Part shown: piece by piece, positions 17,246 to 25,240 of the stretch | Layout: each line of letters begins with the position of its first letter | Position numbering within the stretch: the stretch's first letter is position 1 | Assembly: GCA_002483445.1 (NCBI GenBank) | Contig: DLHY01000143.1 | Span: 92,411-156,410, forward strand | Origin: Blastocatellia bacterium UBA7656 | GTDB taxonomy: Bacteria; Acidobacteriota; Blastocatellia; UBA7656 | Direction of reading: 5' to 3' | Length of the DNA: 64,000 nucleotides | Notes under the pieces: generated by a model | Seen by the model: the letters and a program-made list of their open reading frames with translations, nothing else | What the model was told of the DNA's origin: nothing | The model's database searches: none | Program-made: the position numbers and the translations under genes

Positions 17246-18234
17246 GTGAGTGACAAGAAGAAACTGACCACCAATGCCGGATGTCCGGTCGCTCACAATC
17301 AGAACGTGATGACCGCAGGGCCACGCGGCCCGCAACTTTTACAGGATGTCTGGTTTTGGAAAAACTCGCGCACTTTGATCGGGAGGTTATACCCGAACGG
17401 CGCATGCACGCCAAAGGCTCAGGAGCCTACGGCACGTTCACAGTCACGCGCGACATCACCCAATACACTCGTGCGAAGATTTTCTCGCAGGTCGGCAAGA
17501 AGACCGAACTGTTCGCCCGTTTCACGACAGTCGCGGGCGAGCGAGGCGCGGCTGATGCCGAGCGCGACATACGCGGCTTCGCCCTCAAGTTCTATACCGA
17601 TGAGGGCAATTGGGATCTGGTCGGCAACAACACACCGGTCTTCTTCCTGCGCGACCCGCTCAAGTTCCCCGACCTCAATCATGCAGTCAAGCGCGACCCG
17701 CGCACCAATATGCGCAGCGCGCGCAACAACTGGGATTTCTGGACATCGCTCCCGGAGGCTCTGCATCAGATCACCATCGTCATGAGTGATCGCGGCATTC
17801 CGGCCAGCTACCGTCACATGCACGGATTTGGCAGCCACACCTTCAGCTTCATCAACGCGAAGGACGAGCGCTACTGGGTCAAGTTCCATTTCAAAACTCA
17901 GCAGGGCATCAAAAACCTGACTGACGCCGAAGCCGAAGCGATCATCGGCAAAGACCGCGAGAGCCATCAGCGCGATCTCTACGAGAGCATCGAAAAGGGC
18001 GATTACCCGCGCTGGACGCTCAAGGTTCAGATCATGCCCGAAGCCGACGCCGCACGGGTTCCCTACAACCCCTTCGACCTGACCAAGGTCTGGCCGCACA
18101 AGGATTACCCGATGATCGAAGTGGGCGTGATGGAACTCAATCGCAATCCGGAGAACTTCTTTGCCGAGGTCGAGCAGTCAGCTTTCAATCCAGCCATCGG
18201 TTGCAGCGGGCGACTCGTTAGAGCCGCCCGCTGA
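17246..18234 (+). pseudogene. Clade-type haem catalase, frameshifted and C-terminally truncated
   Basis: A GTG start at 17246 with AAGGAG upstream opens a catalase N-terminus (MSDKKKLTTNAGCPVAHNQN, then TAGPRGPQLLQDVW). The match then moves to the -1 frame as EKLAHFDREVIPERRMHAKG, consistent with loss of one T in the T-run at 17354-17357. The distal His (RRMHAKGSGAYG) and Asn (VGNNTPVFFLRDP) are present in the second frame. Homology stops at EVEQSAFNPA and an unrelated tail (IGCSGRLVRAAR) follows, so about a third of a normal 480-500-residue catalase is missing, including the proximal haem Tyr. It cannot be an active catalase as read. A sequencing error could explain the frameshift but not the truncation. 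Confidence 0.88.
18205..18232. terminator. Terminator-like hairpin at the catalase break point
   Basis: AGCGGGCG at 18205-18212 pairs with CGCCCGCT at 18225-18232 and overlaps the last codons of the truncated catalase. It may be the original downstream terminator, brought next to the catalase remnant by a deletion. It also lies just after the stop of the leftward reductase gene. Confidence 0.5.
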
Positions 18235-18236
18235 CA

Positions 18237-19013
18237 TCAATCTTTTAGCTGGAAATATTTTTCTTCGTGGACGCGCTCTTTCCGAAATCGCGCTCGGAGC
18301 ATTATGGCTTTGACGTTTTCGATCATCTGCGGATTCCCGCAGGCGTAGCACGTGGCGTTTGTATGATCGAAGCCAAGCGCGTCCGCATATTTTCTTATCA
18401 CGTCTTCCACTCGCCCCGTCTCTCCCTGCCACTCAGCGTCTTCCCACGGACGACTCACCGTAGGAATATAACTGAGCCATCCGTCGCGCGCCGTCTCTTC
18501 CAACTCATTTTTGTAAACCGTGATCTCGCGTGAATGGCTTGCTCCATGAATGACGGCGAATCGCAAAGGCTCTGCTTCCTTGCGCGCAAGCCTCAATTGA
18601 TGAGTTCTGATTATACTCACAAAGGGAGATATGCCTGTGACAGTTGCGGCCATCAGGTGGCATTTCATTCCGCTTTTTTCATCGAGAGTGAAACCGCCCG
18701 CCGCGCGTTTTCGCAGAAGCACGGAGTCGCCGATTTTCAACTCCCAGATTCGCGGCGTCAGTTTTCCTCCCTCGACGAGTTCAATGAACAATTCCAGAAG
18801 CGATTCTTCGGGAGAAGACGCTATCGAGTAAGCTCTCTGAATTCGCTTATCGCCCGATTCAACTGCAAGGGTAGCGAACTGCCCCGGCTGAAATGTGAAA
18901 GGGCCGTTGGGTCGGAATCGAAATATCGCAAGGTCTGAAGTGATATCTTTTCTTTCGACCAGTTCAGCCCTGTAGAAATTCGCCGTCGAATCAGTCAATG
19001 TTTTCTCTCTCAC
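18237..19013 (-). CDS. Ferredoxin/flavodoxin-NADP+ reductase family protein
   Basis: This 258-residue protein has the FAD-binding RAYSIASSP motif (RxYS) near residue 60 and the NADP-ribose region CYACGNPQMIENVK near the C-terminus, as in bacterial Fpr-type reductases. It ends without the aromatic terminal residue of plastid forms. The NADP pyrophosphate loop reads ATVTGISPF where family members usually have ATGTGISPF, so the first glycine is replaced by valine. The start overlaps the xerC stop by 4 nt, so translation is probably coupled. It should move electrons between NADPH and ferredoxin or flavodoxin, if the altered loop allows. Confidence 0.87.
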   Translation of the reverse strand: MREKTLTDSTANFYRAELVERKDITSDLAIFRFRPNGPFTFQPGQFATLAVESGDKRIQRAYSIASSPEESLLELFIELVEGGKLTPRIWELKIGDSVLLRKRAAGGFTLDEKSGMKCHLMAATVTGISPFVSIIRTHQLRLARKEAEPLRFAVIHGASHSREITVYKNELEETARDGWLSYIPTVSRPWEDAEWQGETGRVEDVIRKYADALGFDHTNATCYACGNPQMIENVKAIMLRARFRKERVHEEKYFQLKD

Positions 19014-19927
19014 GCTTTCGGATGCGCCTTGTCGTAGACCTTCATCAGTTGTTCCATCGAGACCTGCGTGTAGATTTGCGTAGAAGACAATCGCGCGTGT
19101 CCGAGCAGTTCCTGAATGGCGCGCAGGTCAGCCCCCGCCGAGAGCAGATGCGTGGCGACGGAATGACGAAGCGAGTGCGGGCTTATATCGTGCGACATGG
19201 CGCATTCGCTGATGTACTTGTCGAGCATTCGCCCCACGGATCGCGTGGTTATCCGCGTACCCTGATAGTTGAAGAAGAACACTTTCGGATCGCGCTGATC
19301 TTCGCTCGCTTCGACGAGCAGTTCTCCCCGCACGCCGAGATATTCCTGCATCGCTTCTTTGGCCTTCGATCCGAAAGGCACTATTCTTTCCTTGCGTCCT
19401 TTGCCGCGCACGCGGATTGAATCGTTTCGAAAATCCACGTCTTCGAGATTCAGCCCGACAAGTTCCGACACTCTCATGCCTGTGGCATAAAGCAGTTCGA
19501 GTATCGCGCGGTCGCGCTTGCCCAGAACGGTTTCGGGGTCAGGCGTTTCGATGAAGCGAATCACGTCGTCAACCGACAGCACTCTGGGGAGTTTCTTTTC
19601 GAGTCGCGGGCTTGAAACCAGACGCGCCGGATTCATCTCGACGATTTGCTCGCGGCACAGAAACTTGAAGAACGTGCGAAGAGTGGCCAACTTCCTTGCG
19701 ATTGAAGTCTTCTTTCTCTTCTCGCTGTGGAGCTTCGACATGTACTCGCGAATGGTGATGTGATCGATCTGCCGCACATCGATGTGTCGGCGATTGCCTT
19801 CCGCATCGACAGGGCAGAGCGTGTCGTAGAATTGTTCAAGGTCGCTCAGGTAATTGCGCAGAGTGTGTTCGGACACATTGCGCTCATACTTGAGATGATC
19901 TCTGAAACGGTCGATATATTCCTGCAT
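19010..19927 (-). CDS. xerC: Tyrosine recombinase XerC
   Basis: The 305-residue protein has the N-terminal SAM-like core-binding domain (FRDHLKYERNVSEHTLRNYL) and a C-terminal catalytic domain with all key residues: Arg in ATGMRVSELVGL, Lys in RGKGRKERIVPFG, HxxR in PHSLRHSVATHLL, the second His in LGHARLSSTQ, and the nucleophile Tyr in TQIYTQVS. Length and order fit XerC/XerD, which resolve chromosome dimers at dif sites during division. It is followed with a 4-nt overlap by the reductase gene. No dif-like site was recognised in the window. The distinction between XerC and XerD is tentative. Confidence 0.9.
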   Translation of the reverse strand: MQEYIDRFRDHLKYERNVSEHTLRNYLSDLEQFYDTLCPVDAEGNRRHIDVRQIDHITIREYMSKLHSEKRKKTSIARKLATLRTFFKFLCREQIVEMNPARLVSSPRLEKKLPRVLSVDDVIRFIETPDPETVLGKRDRAILELLYATGMRVSELVGLNLEDVDFRNDSIRVRGKGRKERIVPFGSKAKEAMQEYLGVRGELLVEASEDQRDPKVFFFNYQGTRITTRSVGRMLDKYISECAMSHDISPHSLRHSVATHLLSAGADLRAIQELLGHARLSSTQIYTQVSMEQLMKVYDKAHPKA

Positions 19928-19981
19928 GACGAGACTCTCTCGCTATGCCACACAAAACGGGATGGCTCTATTGTATGCTGT

Positions 19982-20091
19982 CGAGTCCTGAGAGTCTATC
20001 GAGTCTTGAGAGTCTCGGCAGATTAGATCGAAAGATTTCCCGACTCTCAAGACTTTCCAGACTCTCCAGACTCGCGACTCCTATGATATTT
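19982..20091. repeat. Hairpin-forming heptamer repeat (GAGTCTT/GACTCTC type)
   Basis: The left arm has tandem units such as GAGTCCT, GAGAGTC, GAGTCTT and GAGAGTC; the right arm has CGACTCTCAAGACTTTCCAG and then ACTCTCCAGACTCGCGACTC. The arms can pair into a long stem. The right arm overlaps the 3' end of the malic enzyme gene and supplies its stop codon at 20047-20049. Confidence 0.75.
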
Positions 20092-21786
20092 GAGATAGCG
20101 GGGAACCCACATCTTCGCCTCGACTCTTCGCCGAAGTTCTTCTTCTGAAACCGGCTCTGCAAGCCCTTCTCGTGTCGCCTGCATTCCTACGGCCACAGCC
20201 ACGCGGCGCGCGACTTTTCGGACATCTTCAACAGGAGGAAAGAGCGTCGCCCCTGCCTCGCTTCGCGCAGGCGACATCTCGCTCAAAGCTCTGGCCGCCG
20301 CGACGAACATCTCATCTGAGACGCGCCGCGCGCCCGCGGCGAGGACTCCCAATCCGACGCCGGGAAAGATGTACACGTTATTGCACTGGCCCGTGCGAAT
20401 CTGTCGCCCTTCATAAACCACATCATCGAACGGGCTGCCGGTGGCGATTATCGCGCGCCCCTCAGTCCATCGAATCAGGTCACGGGGATGCGCCTCGCTC
20501 TTCGATGTCGGATTCGACAGCGGAAAAATTATTGGCCGCTCAGTGTGACGCGCCATCTCGCGGACAGCTTCTTCGGTGAAGGCCGCGGGCTGCGCCGCCG
20601 TTCCTATCAGGATGGTCGGGCGCGCGTGAAGGATGACTTCTTCAAGAGTGATGTGATCTCTTCGCGCAACCGGCCAGTCCTCCACGCGCTCTACGGGCTG
20701 CGCGTAAGCGAGCTTGAACCCTTCGAGTCCCGGTTCTTCCGAATGCACGAGACCGTTTTTATCCACGAGCCAGATTCTCTTTTTGATTTCTTCCTGCGAT
20801 AAGCCCTCGCTTCTCATCGCCGCGACGATCTGATTGCCGATGCCCGAAGCCGCCGACCCTGCGCCGAACATCACTACTCGCTGCTCGCTTATCTTCGAGC
20901 GAGTGACGAGCGCCGCCGCGAGCGCGCCTGCGAGGGCCACCGCGCCTGTTCCCTGAATGTCATCATTAAAAGAGCAAAGCCTGTGGCAATAGCGCGAGAG
21001 CAACCGGGCGGCGTTATGACGGGCGAAGTCTTCCCATTGCAAAAGCGCGCCTGGGAATTTTCGCGTCACCGCCTCGACGAAAGATTCGATGAACAGGTCA
21101 TACTCTTCGCCGCGCATTCGCGGATGACGCCATCCGACGTAGAGCGGGTCGTCGAGCAATTCCCGATTGTCGGTTCCCGCGTCGAGCAAAACCGGAAGAG
21201 TCGAAGCCGGATGAACGCCAGCGCAAAGGGTATAGAGCGCAAGTTTGCCGACGGGTATTCCCATCCCGCCGACTCCCAAATCGCCAAGCCCCAGAATGCG
21301 TTCGCCATCGGTCACGACTATGACTTCGACCTTAGGATTTGGAGCGTTCGCAAGAATTTTATCGATCTCGTGGCGACGCGGATAAGCGATGAAAAGTCCG
21401 CGCGGGCGGCGATAGATGTGGCTGTAGACCTCGCAGGCAAGGCCCACTGTGGGAGTGTAAATTATGGGCAGCATCTCGCGGATGTGGCGACCGACGAACC
21501 GGTAAAAAAGAGTCTCGTTGCGATCCTGCAATGAGGCGAGATAGATGTAGCGTTCAAGATCAGTCTCCTTGCCTTTGTAGTTTTCGTAATTGCGGGCGAG
21601 TTGTTCTTCGACATCCGACACGCGATGAGGCAGGAGTCCTGTGAGATCGAATTCTTCGCGTTCTTCTTCGGAGAAGGCCATGCCTTTGTTGAGGAGCGGG
21701 TATTCGAGAAGGAGTTGGCCTGCAAGCGACGTTTCGAGAATTTCTTCTCCCGTATCATCGTCGCGGATTATGCGAAACCGTGTCAT
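20047..21786 (-). CDS. maeA: NAD-dependent malic enzyme (malate dehydrogenase, oxaloacetate-decarboxylating)
   Basis: The 579-residue protein matches the large malic enzyme family: IIYTPTVGLACEVYSHIYRR near residue 110 with the catalytic Tyr, VTDGERILGLGDLGVGGMGI with the metal and substrate region, the FNDDIQGTGAVALAG block with metal-binding acidic residues, and GAGSAASGIGNQIV for NAD. It oxidatively decarboxylates malate to pyruvate. The start at 21786 (ATG) has AAAGGA upstream and is preferred to a TTG at 21807. The last eleven residues (RSRESGESGKS) are encoded by a heptamer repeat and are not part of the conserved fold. The preference for NAD over NADP is inferred from the family. Confidence 0.93.
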   Translation of the reverse strand: MTRFRIIRDDDTGEEILETSLAGQLLLEYPLLNKGMAFSEEEREEFDLTGLLPHRVSDVEEQLARNYENYKGKETDLERYIYLASLQDRNETLFYRFVGRHIREMLPIIYTPTVGLACEVYSHIYRRPRGLFIAYPRRHEIDKILANAPNPKVEVIVVTDGERILGLGDLGVGGMGIPVGKLALYTLCAGVHPASTLPVLLDAGTDNRELLDDPLYVGWRHPRMRGEEYDLFIESFVEAVTRKFPGALLQWEDFARHNAARLLSRYCHRLCSFNDDIQGTGAVALAGALAAALVTRSKISEQRVVMFGAGSAASGIGNQIVAAMRSEGLSQEEIKKRIWLVDKNGLVHSEEPGLEGFKLAYAQPVERVEDWPVARRDHITLEEVILHARPTILIGTAAQPAAFTEEAVREMARHTERPIIFPLSNPTSKSEAHPRDLIRWTEGRAIIATGSPFDDVVYEGRQIRTGQCNNVYIFPGVGLGVLAAGARRVSDEMFVAAARALSEMSPARSEAGATLFPPVEDVRKVARRVAVAVGMQATREGLAEPVSEEELRRRVEAKMWVPRYLKYHRSRESGESGKS

Positions 21787-21889
21787 GGAATCGGGTCCTT
21801 TCGTCAATCGTCAAAGGAAGATTAAATCACAGGCGGGATCAGATGGGCAGGGCGCAGGAAGAATCGTTTTCAAGGCGTGGTCGAATGGT

Positions 21890-22225
21890 TCAAAGGTATT
21901 TGACTTTTCCGATCATCTTCTCCGGCGCCTCCGTTCTGTGAAGGAAAACAAGACCTTTAAGCATCTGACCAGGCGTTCGAGAGCCGCGCTTGCAGTAGAT
22001 GATTCCGGCGTGCGGGATGCCATCTGAATTCATACGCAGGAAATCGCTGTCATGAGTGAAAATCACCCGGCCTGAGTTTTACGCGAATTCAATATGCTTT
22101 TCGTCCTACGGGCCCAGCAGTCCGGCATCAGCAGCAGTGGTGACATCGATGCCGCGCCGCCTGAGTCCGACTGCGAGAGCCAAAGGCATGTGTTCGTCGA
22201 GATGAAAACGAAGCTTGCTGCTCAA
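21890..22225 (-). pseudogene. DUF5615 (PIN-like) toxin component with two internal stops
   Basis: Reading the reverse strand from a TTG at 22225 gives LSSKLRFHLDEHMPLALAVG, then RRRGIDVTTAADAGLLGP, a TAG stop at 22106-22108, DEKHIEFA, a TAA stop at 22079-22081, and NSGRVIFTHDSDFLRM with a coherent tail to 21890. LDEHMP, GLLGxxDExH and FTHDSDFLR are family motifs of DUF5615 PIN-like proteins. Homology continues through both stops in one frame, so the gene is decayed by substitution. It overlaps the DUF433 stop, which is the standard order for this toxin-antitoxin type. RNase activity is presumed for the family but lost here. Confidence 0.82.
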
Positions 22226-22530
22226 TCATCCGCCTCATCCACGAGATTCTGTAATCGCAGGTCGATCACCGATGGGTTATTGCGCAGAAATTCCTCGACG
22301 AACTCGTCTTCCCGGCGCATTTCTTCCTGTATTTCATCAACGTGTTCGAAGTAGTAAGCCAGAGCCGCGTAAACATCGCTGATGGTGATAGTAGGATATT
22401 CGGTAGCGATTTCATCGGCGCTCATGCCCAGGTACTCGTGCCAGGTAATGATATCGATAACTCGGAAAAACTGACTGCCCAATGGGCGGCTGCTCTTGAA
22501 GACTGGCAGCGATGGGAGAGGGCTGGCCAA
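22222..22530 (-). CDS. DUF433 antitoxin-like protein, divergent N-terminus
   Basis: The 102-residue frame contains FRVIDIITWHEYLGMSADEI and then TEYPTITISDVYAALAYYFE, the helix-turn-helix-like core of DUF433 antitoxins (VapB45-like). The N-terminal part (MASPLPSLPVFKSSRPLGSQ) does not show the usual GGxPxIxGTR motif cleanly, so this end may be eroded. It starts at TTG. It lies immediately upstream of, and overlaps, the broken DUF5615 gene. It may still bind DNA, or may be another dying remnant. Confidence 0.65.
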   Translation of the reverse strand: MASPLPSLPVFKSSRPLGSQFFRVIDIITWHEYLGMSADEIATEYPTITISDVYAALAYYFEHVDEIQEEMRREDEFVEEFLRNNPSVIDLRLQNLVDEADD

Positions 22531-22541
22531 CTAAGTACATT

Positions 22542-22644
22542 GGAACCTAAATAAATTGAGGTTTCGTATGGTCGCCAAATTAAGCTGAACTCAAGCGTTC
22601 AGGACGTTTTTCGCTGGCGAAAAACACCAACAAACTTAGGTTCC
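22542..22644. repeat. Short inverted repeat flanking a hairpin next to the IS remnant
   Basis: GGAACCTAA at 22542-22550 is the inverse of TTAGGTTCC at 22636-22644. Between them a perfect hairpin, GTTTTTCGC-TG-GCGAAAAAC, lies near 22608-22627. The unit is directly next to the transposase fragment and may be part of the original element or an insertion scar. Confidence 0.4.
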
Positions 22645-23001
22645 GTGGTTTCGCCGCACCAGGCGAGTGGGGCGATAGCCGATTATGGGAAAAGATGGGA
22701 AATCGAAACGCTGTTTGGATGTTTGAAGAGCCGAGGCTTTCGGCTTGAGGAAACGCATGTGGTTGAGCCTGAGCGATTGAAGAAACTGATCGCATTGTTG
22801 GCGTTGGCCTTTTGTTGGGCGCATATAGTAGGCGAATGGTTGAGCCGACAAAAGGGACTCAAGACCAAGAAGCATGGACGGTTGGCGAAAAGTATTTTTC
22901 GATACGGGTTGGATCATTTGCGGCGCATATTATGCAATCTTTCGGATCGCTTCCAACAGATTGCGTTTCGGCAAGTTATTCAACTTTTGTCCTGTACATA
23001 G
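22645..23001 (+). pseudogene. IS4-family transposase, C-terminal remnant
   Basis: The 118-residue frame starts abruptly within the catalytic region. YGKRWEIETLFGCLKSRGF matches the Y-(2)-R-(3)-E-(6)-K signature around the last catalytic Glu of IS4-type DDE transposases, and the C-terminus ends QLLSCT as in related elements. The first two acidic catalytic residues and about two thirds of the protein are missing, so it cannot transpose. No matching terminal repeat was found downstream. It lies beside the decayed toxin-antitoxin pair, which marks this as a region of past mobile DNA. Confidence 0.8.
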
Positions 23002-23383
23002 ATGCTCAACATCAAAGATTCTTTTCGGCAGAATGGGCAGTAAAACAAATTCATGTTTATCCTCTGGGGTTCGGGTTGAAGGATTCAGACGCGAGAAACG
23101 GTCGGGGCGCGAACCGATCCACTCATCATTATGAATGTTGTGAACGAGAGAATCGCAAATAGCTTTGAATAGGGATCGTGGTTTTCAAAGCAGCAACCAC
23201 CGAACCGGTTTCTTCCTTGTTCGCGGGATCCTACACGGACTGCGCCGAAATGAATAGCACACGGATTCGAGCGGCGCAAGCGCACTTGCCATTACTTCGA
23301 GGTCTCGCGCATTTTTTTCAATAATCAATCGATGTTTGCCTTCCTTGATGCAAAGCTCTTACTATTCAGCCGGGGGAATCACG
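23002..23383. other. Intergenic region downstream of the transposase remnant
   Basis: I see no gene or recognised element in this stretch. The open frame of the rarA gene reaches back to 23336, but the start at 23384 is better supported. The sequence is less GC-rich than the flanking genes and may be the eroded end of a mobile element. Confidence 0.4.
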
Positions 23384-24745
23384 ATGGCTAAACTCGACAA
23401 ATCTGATCACTCCACCGGCAGATTATTCGATGAGCCTCAATCGCAAATCGATGACATCGAACATCGCCCTCTCGCGGATCGACTCCGCCCCGGCTCTTTG
23501 GATGATTTCGTCGGGCAGGAAAAAATCGTCGGCGCAGGTCGCGCGCTGAGAAAGATGATCGAAGAAGACCGTCTTCGATCTCTCATACTCTGGGGGCCTC
23601 CAGGCACAGGCAAGACCACGCTTGCCCGAATCATCGCCGAAAGAACTGCGGCCCGATTCACTCCCTTCAGCGCAGTCGTATCAGGCATTCGCGAAGTCCG
23701 CGAAGTGATGGCTCAGGCCGATACTCACAGAAAGCGAACAGGCGCGCGAACCGTCGTCTTCATCGATGAAATTCATCGCTTCAATCGCGCGCAGCAGGAC
23801 GCCTTCCTCCCCTACGTCGAAGTCGGAACCATAATCCTGATCGGCGCGACAACTGAAAATCCTTCCTTCGAAGTCAACTCGGCTTTGCTCTCCCGCTCGA
23901 AAGTTTTCGTCCTCGAACCGCTTCAGTCCCATCACCTCATCGCCATAATGCGACGCGCCCTCGAAGACCCGAACGGATTGGCAAGCGAACAAGTGGAAAT
24001 AACAGACGAACTTCTCCACCTGTTGGCGGCTCACGCATCGGGCGACGCTCGCGTGGCTTTGAATACTCTGGAACTGGCCGCTTCAATCGCCGAACCGGAC
24101 GCGACCGGCGCAAAGCATCTCACGCGCGAAACCCTCGCGGAAGCCATGCAGCGCGCATCGCTCGTTTATGACAAGTCGGGCGAAGAGCATTTCAATCTCA
24201 TCTCGGCATTCATAAAATCCATACGCAACTCCGACGCCGATGCCGCCGTTTACTGGCTGGCTCGAATGATCGAATCAGGCGAAGACCCTCTCTTCATTGC
24301 GCGCCGCCTGGTTCATCACGCTTCGGAGGACATCGGCCTTGCCGATCCGATGGCGATTGTTCAGGCGGTCTCGGCTATGCAGGCCACTCATTTCATCGGC
24401 CTTCCCGAAGCTCGGCTCGCGTTGACGCAAGCGACGATTTACCTCGCGCTCGCGCCAAAATCGAACGCCGTGCTTGCCGCTTATATGTCGGCTCAAAAAG
24501 ACGCGCTCGAAACCGCACGCCACCCTGTCCCACTGCATCTTCGCAACGCGCCGACTTCACTCATGAAACAACTCGGCTACGGCGCAGACTACAAGTACGC
24601 GCACGACTACGAATCGCATCGGGCGGAAGAGATGCAGTGCCTGCCCGAAAATCTGCGAGGAAGAAAATATTACAAAGAGTCTGAAGTCGAGAGTCTGGAG
24701 TCTGGAGTCCGAAAACAAAGCGATCCTGAAAAGGGATCGCAATAA
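23384..24745 (+). CDS. rarA: Replication-associated recombination protein A (RarA/MgsA AAA+ ATPase)
   Basis: This 453-residue protein has Walker A GPPGTGKTT, Walker B VVFIDEIHRFN, sensor 1 GATTENPSFEVNSALLSR and the C-terminal RarA tetramerisation region (GEDPLFIARRLVHHASEDIG, ALTQATIYLALAPKSN, YKYAHDYE). It acts at stalled replication forks with RecA and SSB. The start at 23384 follows GGGGGAA at a suitable distance; the upstream in-frame start at 23336 is less likely. The C-terminal tail after RGRKYY (KESEVESLESGVRKQS) is encoded by a heptamer repeat and is an acquired extension. Confidence 0.93.
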   Translation: MAKLDKSDHSTGRLFDEPQSQIDDIEHRPLADRLRPGSLDDFVGQEKIVGAGRALRKMIEEDRLRSLILWGPPGTGKTTLARIIAERTAARFTPFSAVVSGIREVREVMAQADTHRKRTGARTVVFIDEIHRFNRAQQDAFLPYVEVGTIILIGATTENPSFEVNSALLSRSKVFVLEPLQSHHLIAIMRRALEDPNGLASEQVEITDELLHLLAAHASGDARVALNTLELAASIAEPDATGAKHLTRETLAEAMQRASLVYDKSGEEHFNLISAFIKSIRNSDADAAVYWLARMIESGEDPLFIARRLVHHASEDIGLADPMAIVQAVSAMQATHFIGLPEARLALTQATIYLALAPKSNAVLAAYMSAQKDALETARHPVPLHLRNAPTSLMKQLGYGADYKYAHDYESHRAEEMQCLPENLRGRKYYKESEVESLESGVRKQSDPEKGSQ

Positions 24746-24803
24746 ACCTTAATGCTGACTTCACATGCCGGACTCCAGACCCCAGACGCCAGACTCCAGA
24801 CTT
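24678..24803. repeat. Hairpin-forming heptamer repeat (GAGTCTG/GACTCCA type)
   Basis: The left arm at 24678-24716 has GAGTCTGGAGTCTGGAGTCC inside the rarA 3' end. The right arm at about 24767-24803 has GGACTCCAGACCCCAGACGC and then CAGACTCCAGACTT. The arms are inverted and flank the rarA stop, so they could form a terminator-like stem that includes coding sequence. The units relate to those at 3741-3810 and 57880-57945. Confidence 0.75.
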
Positions 24804-24818
24804 GCAAAGGAGGAATTT

Positions 24819-25238
24819 ATGTCTGAAGTGATAGTTTCGTCAGTAGGGTTTTTGAAACAGGAAATCACCGCAGGGCCGCACAGGCTTTACGCCGATGAAC
24901 CCAAAGAAGCGGGCGGAAACGACACCGGGCCTGATCCTTATTCGCTGCTTCTGGCCGCCCTCGGCGCCTGCACTTCGATGACTCTGCAACTCTACGCGCG
25001 TCGAAAGGGCTGGCCGCTTGAAAAAGTCCAAGTGAGTTTGAGAAACGAGCGCATTCACGCCCGCGATTGCGAGGACTGTGCGAGCGAAGATGGCATGATT
25101 ACGAGGATCGAAAGATATATTTCGCTCACTGGCCCGCTCGATGAAGAGCAGCGGGCGCGACTTCTTGAGATAGCTCAACGGTGTCCCGTGCATCGCACGC
25201 TCACGGCGGAAATATCGATCAAAGATTTTCTCGATTGA
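24819..25238 (+). CDS. OsmC/Ohr family protein
   Basis: The 139-residue protein begins MSEVIVSSVGFLKQEITAGP and carries the two family cysteines, one in LGACTSMTLQLYARRKGWPL and one in QRCPVHRTLTAEI. The pair forms the peroxidatic and resolving thiols of OsmC-type peroxiredoxins, which reduce organic hydroperoxides. AAAGGAGG lies 7 nt before the ATG. The gene is downstream of rarA across the heptamer repeat and converges with the kinase gene, leaving a gap of 2 nt. Whether it belongs to the OsmC or YhfA-like subgroup is uncertain. Confidence 0.88.
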   Translation: MSEVIVSSVGFLKQEITAGPHRLYADEPKEAGGNDTGPDPYSLLLAALGACTSMTLQLYARRKGWPLEKVQVSLRNERIHARDCEDCASEDGMITRIERYISLTGPLDEEQRARLLEIAQRCPVHRTLTAEISIKDFLD

Positions 25239-25240
25239 CG

